From NCBI GenBank assembly GCA_029256105.1, contig JAQSYO010000014.1, positions 1-64,000 of the forward strand: 64,000 nt of DNA. Reading direction: 5' to 3'. Position 1 is the first letter of the stretch. Each line of letters opens with the position of its first letter. A program made the position numbers and the translations under genes. Origin of the DNA: Herbinix sp. (GTDB lineage Bacteria > Bacillota > Clostridia > Lachnospirales > Lachnospiraceae). Of the stretch, positions 62,205 through 64,000 are shown piece after piece. Below the pieces are notes generated by a model. That model made no database searches. It saw only the letters and a program-made list of their open reading frames with translations, and was not told the DNA's origin.

Positions 62205-63184
62205 TGGAAAATAAAACAATGAATAATCAAGATAGTAATAAATTAGTTGAGATTAAACAAGTTTCAAAACATTTTAGAGTGTCAGAAGGCATCTTAAAAG
62301 CGGTTGACACTGTTAATATCGATATCTATAAGGGAGAAACTCTTGGCCTTGTAGGTGAATCTGGCTGTGGCAAATCCACCTTCGGTAAAGTACTGATGGG
62401 TATTTATCCTCCCACAATAGGTAAAATTGTTTATCACGGCAAAAAAAATATGGAAATTAATAAGAAAACACTTTTTGAATATTCAAAAGTAGCACAGATT
62501 ATTTTCCAGGATCCTTATTCCTCACTTGACCCCCGTATGACGGTTGGATCAATCATTGAAGAGGGTATGATTATCCACAAGATGTATGATAATAAGAAAC
62601 GTCAGGAACGAGTTTATGAACTATTGGAATTAGTAGGCTTAAACCGCGAGCATGCAAACCGTTTCCCTCACGAATTCTCGGGTGGTCAACGTCAACGTAT
62701 CGGAATTGCAAGAGCACTTGCAATTGAACCTGAGTTTATTGTATGTGATGAGCCAATTTCTGCACTCGATGTTTCGATCCAGTCACAGATTATCAACCTC
62801 TTACATGATTTACAAGAAAAGCTAAACTTAACGTACCTCTTTATCGCGCATGATTTAAATATTGTAAAATATATTAGTGACCGTATTGCGGTAATGTACT
62901 TAGGTAATATCGTAGAGTTAGCAAACAGTGAGGATCTGTATAACAATACATTACATCCTTATTCTCAAGCTTTATTATCTGCTGTTCCGATCCCGGATCC
63001 GGATAAGGAAGCGCAGAAGAAACGTCAAATTTTAACAGGTGATGTACCAAGCCCGATCAATACTCCAAAGGGTTGTCCATTTGCAGGTCGTTGTCCTAGG
63101 GCAACCGAGGTCTGTAGACAGGAAAAACCGCCATTGGAAATGAAACAGGGACATATGGTGGCTTGTCATCATGTTGATAAGTAA
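62204..63184 (+). CDS. oppF: Oligopeptide ABC transporter ATPase (OppF type)
   Basis: The 326-residue protein has Walker A GESGCGKS, signature SGGQRQR, Walker B FIVCDEPISALD and a C-terminal extension with GCPFAGRCPRATEVC. The true start is ATG 62204, 9 bases after GGAGG and sharing its A with the oppD TAA; the longer frame to 62171 lies inside oppD. The palindromic element D begins 16 bases after the stop. Confidence 0.95.
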   Translation: MENKTMNNQDSNKLVEIKQVSKHFRVSEGILKAVDTVNIDIYKGETLGLVGESGCGKSTFGKVLMGIYPPTIGKIVYHGKKNMEINKKTLFEYSKVAQIIFQDPYSSLDPRMTVGSIIEEGMIIHKMYDNKKRQERVYELLELVGLNREHANRFPHEFSGGQRQRIGIARALAIEPEFIVCDEPISALDVSIQSQIINLLHDLQEKLNLTYLFIAHDLNIVKYISDRIAVMYLGNIVELANSEDLYNNTLHPYSQALLSAVPIPDPDKEAQKKRQILTGDVPSPINTPKGCPFAGRCPRATEVCRQEKPPLEMKQGHMVACHHVDK

Positions 63185-63199
63185 TAGATAGACTGTGAT

Positions 63200-63479
63200 A
63201 GGGCTCCGGCAGGGAGCGGTAGGTAGCTTGTGAAAGCAGATGTCTGCAATCGATTGTACTAAGCGCAGAGCAACTGGAAATAAAAATGAGATAATGTTAT
63301 TGTTAAATTTACAGGTCGGTGCTAATGGACATCCATGTCCATAGCACCTAAATCCGCCATCCATGGCGGATTTACCTTTCGGTAATGATCATTTTTATTT
63401 TCAGTTGCTCTGTGCTAAGTACAATTACGATTTTGACATATACTTTCACAAGCTACCTACCACTCCCTGCCGGAGCCCT
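63200..63479. repeat. Palindromic element D (280 bp) after oppF
   Basis: The ends AGGGCTCCGGCAGGGAG.. and ..CTCCCTGCCGGAGCCCT pair over about 37 bases with one mismatch. Arms continue through GTACTAAGC.CAGAGCAACTG and AAATAAAAATGA. The centre has GGTGCTA-ATGGACAT-CC-ATGTCCAT-AGCACC and AAATCCGCCAT-CC-ATGGCGGATTT, closed by GGT/ACC. TTTTAATTTT follows, so it could also terminate the opp transcript. Confidence 0.9.
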
Positions 63480-63603
63480 GTTTTAATTTTATGAAGTAAA
63501 AACATGAGTTGTGACTATTTATGCTGGAGAAGTACGATGATAAACTGAAAGATCTTCTACAAGAGGATTATTATAAAAATGTATAAATCAAATTCCAAGG
63601 CTG
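63480..63603. other. Gap between element D and the tandem array
   Basis: AT-rich DNA; no gene or structure recognised. Confidence 0.4.
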
Positions 63604-63884
63604 AATATATATATCGTAACTTTTCCAAGAACAAAATTTTATATCGTTATAGTTACTCCAAGAACAAAATTTATATATCGTTATAGTTACTCCAAGAACA
63701 AAATTTATATATCGTTATAGTACTCCAAGAACAAAATTTATATTTGGTTATATTTTCTAAAGAACAAAGTTTTATATATCGTTATAGTTACTCCAGGAAC
63801 GAAATTTATATTTGGTTATATTTTCTAAAGAACAAAATTTATATATCGTTATAGTTATTCAAGAACAAATTTTTATATCGTTAC
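63604..63884. repeat. Minisatellite of eight 33-35-bp units
   Basis: The unit is approximately TTATATATCGTTATAGTTAC followed by TCCAAGAACAAAATT. Two units carry the variant TTTGGTTATATTTTCTAAAG. There are no unique spacers, so it is not CRISPR. It abuts the next palindromic element. Confidence 0.85.
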
Positions 63885-63893
63885 TTTCATCCC

Positions 63894-64000
63894 GTAAACG
63901 CGTGAGGTTGCAGGTGGTAGGGGGAAGTAAAATATATTGTCAAAATCGTCCTTGTACTTAGCTCGGTGGTTATAGGTTTTTCAATGATAGAAGTATAGGG
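63894..64000. repeat. Left part of palindromic element E, cut by the window end
   Basis: GAGGTTGCAGGTGGTAGGGGG, TTGTCAAAATCGTCCTTGTA and CTTAGC, then GGTTATAGGTTTTTCAATGA, match the right arm of element B read on the minus strand. This is a second B-type copy in the opposite orientation. The rest lies outside the window. Confidence 0.8.

Noticed and set aside
63604..63884. CRISPR array.
   Set aside because: Units of 33-35 bp follow each other with no unique spacers, and no cas genes are present.

Overview
The window comes from a low-GC, endospore-forming, anaerobic Firmicute, most likely a Lachnospiraceae (Clostridium cluster XIVa) relative. The evidence is an mcsA-mcsB-clpC protein-arginine kinase/Clp operon, an rnfCDGEAB ferredoxin:NAD+ oxidoreductase cluster, dipicolinate synthase genes (spore cores), an archaeal-type aspartyl-tRNA synthetase, several c-di-GMP signalling proteins and carbohydrate-uptake genes. 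The taxon is inferred from gene content only. The DNA is AT-rich with good GGAGG-type ribosome sites. No phage, IS transposase or CRISPR array was seen.

Layout. 1-630 is the 3' end of a surface protein. 861-5373 is a stress operon led by a YtrA-type GntR regulator instead of CtsR, with a 25-bp palindrome over its -10 box. 5543-7804 holds a small unknown gene, radA and another unknown gene. 7891-7961 is tRNA-Trp. 8087-8252 is a leader/attenuator-like RNA ahead of a RseC-like gene and rnfCDGEAB (8342-13841). 14067-16771 holds a PrcB-domain exported protein and a phosphodiesterase/phosphatase-like enzyme. 17079-23679 is an alpha-galactoside locus (binding protein, two permeases, GH36 enzyme, AraC regulator). 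23978-28000 holds a ferritin-like protein, two divergent beta-helix paralogues and small unknown genes. 28348-37771 holds a GGDEF-EAL protein, a split chromate-type transporter, DUF4234 and DUF2752 membrane proteins, a GH130 phosphorylase, an HD-GYP protein, an ECF S-component-like protein and a malate/lactate dehydrogenase. 38036-46562 holds MFS, GNAT, OGG1-like, AspRS, thioesterase, a proline-rich protein and class II fructose-bisphosphate aldolase. 46709-52252 holds a second GGDEF-EAL protein, tgt-yajC and a YczE-type membrane protein. 53312-56934 holds asnB and dpaAB. 57258-63184 is an oligopeptide ABC transporter operon.

The least ordinary material is in the gaps. A family of about 280-bp palindromic elements (52321-52606, 53017-53292, 63200-63479, and a copy cut by the window end at 63894) shares a centre of two adjacent hairpins whose stems change in a compensating way between copies. 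An unrelated 189-bp palindrome follows yajC. Degenerate AT-rich tandem repeats lie next to several of these elements, and one array is made of diverged copies of a palindrome arm. A stand-alone structured RNA of about 200 nt, with its own promoter and terminator, is predicted on the minus strand at 43757-43959.

Functional links. Rnf couples ferredoxin oxidation to NAD+ reduction and ion export. The McsAB/ClpC set marks and unfolds damaged proteins. Two GGDEF-EAL proteins and an HD-GYP protein make up a local c-di-GMP set. dpaAB has a plausible SigmaK promoter, which fits late mother-cell dipicolinate synthesis.
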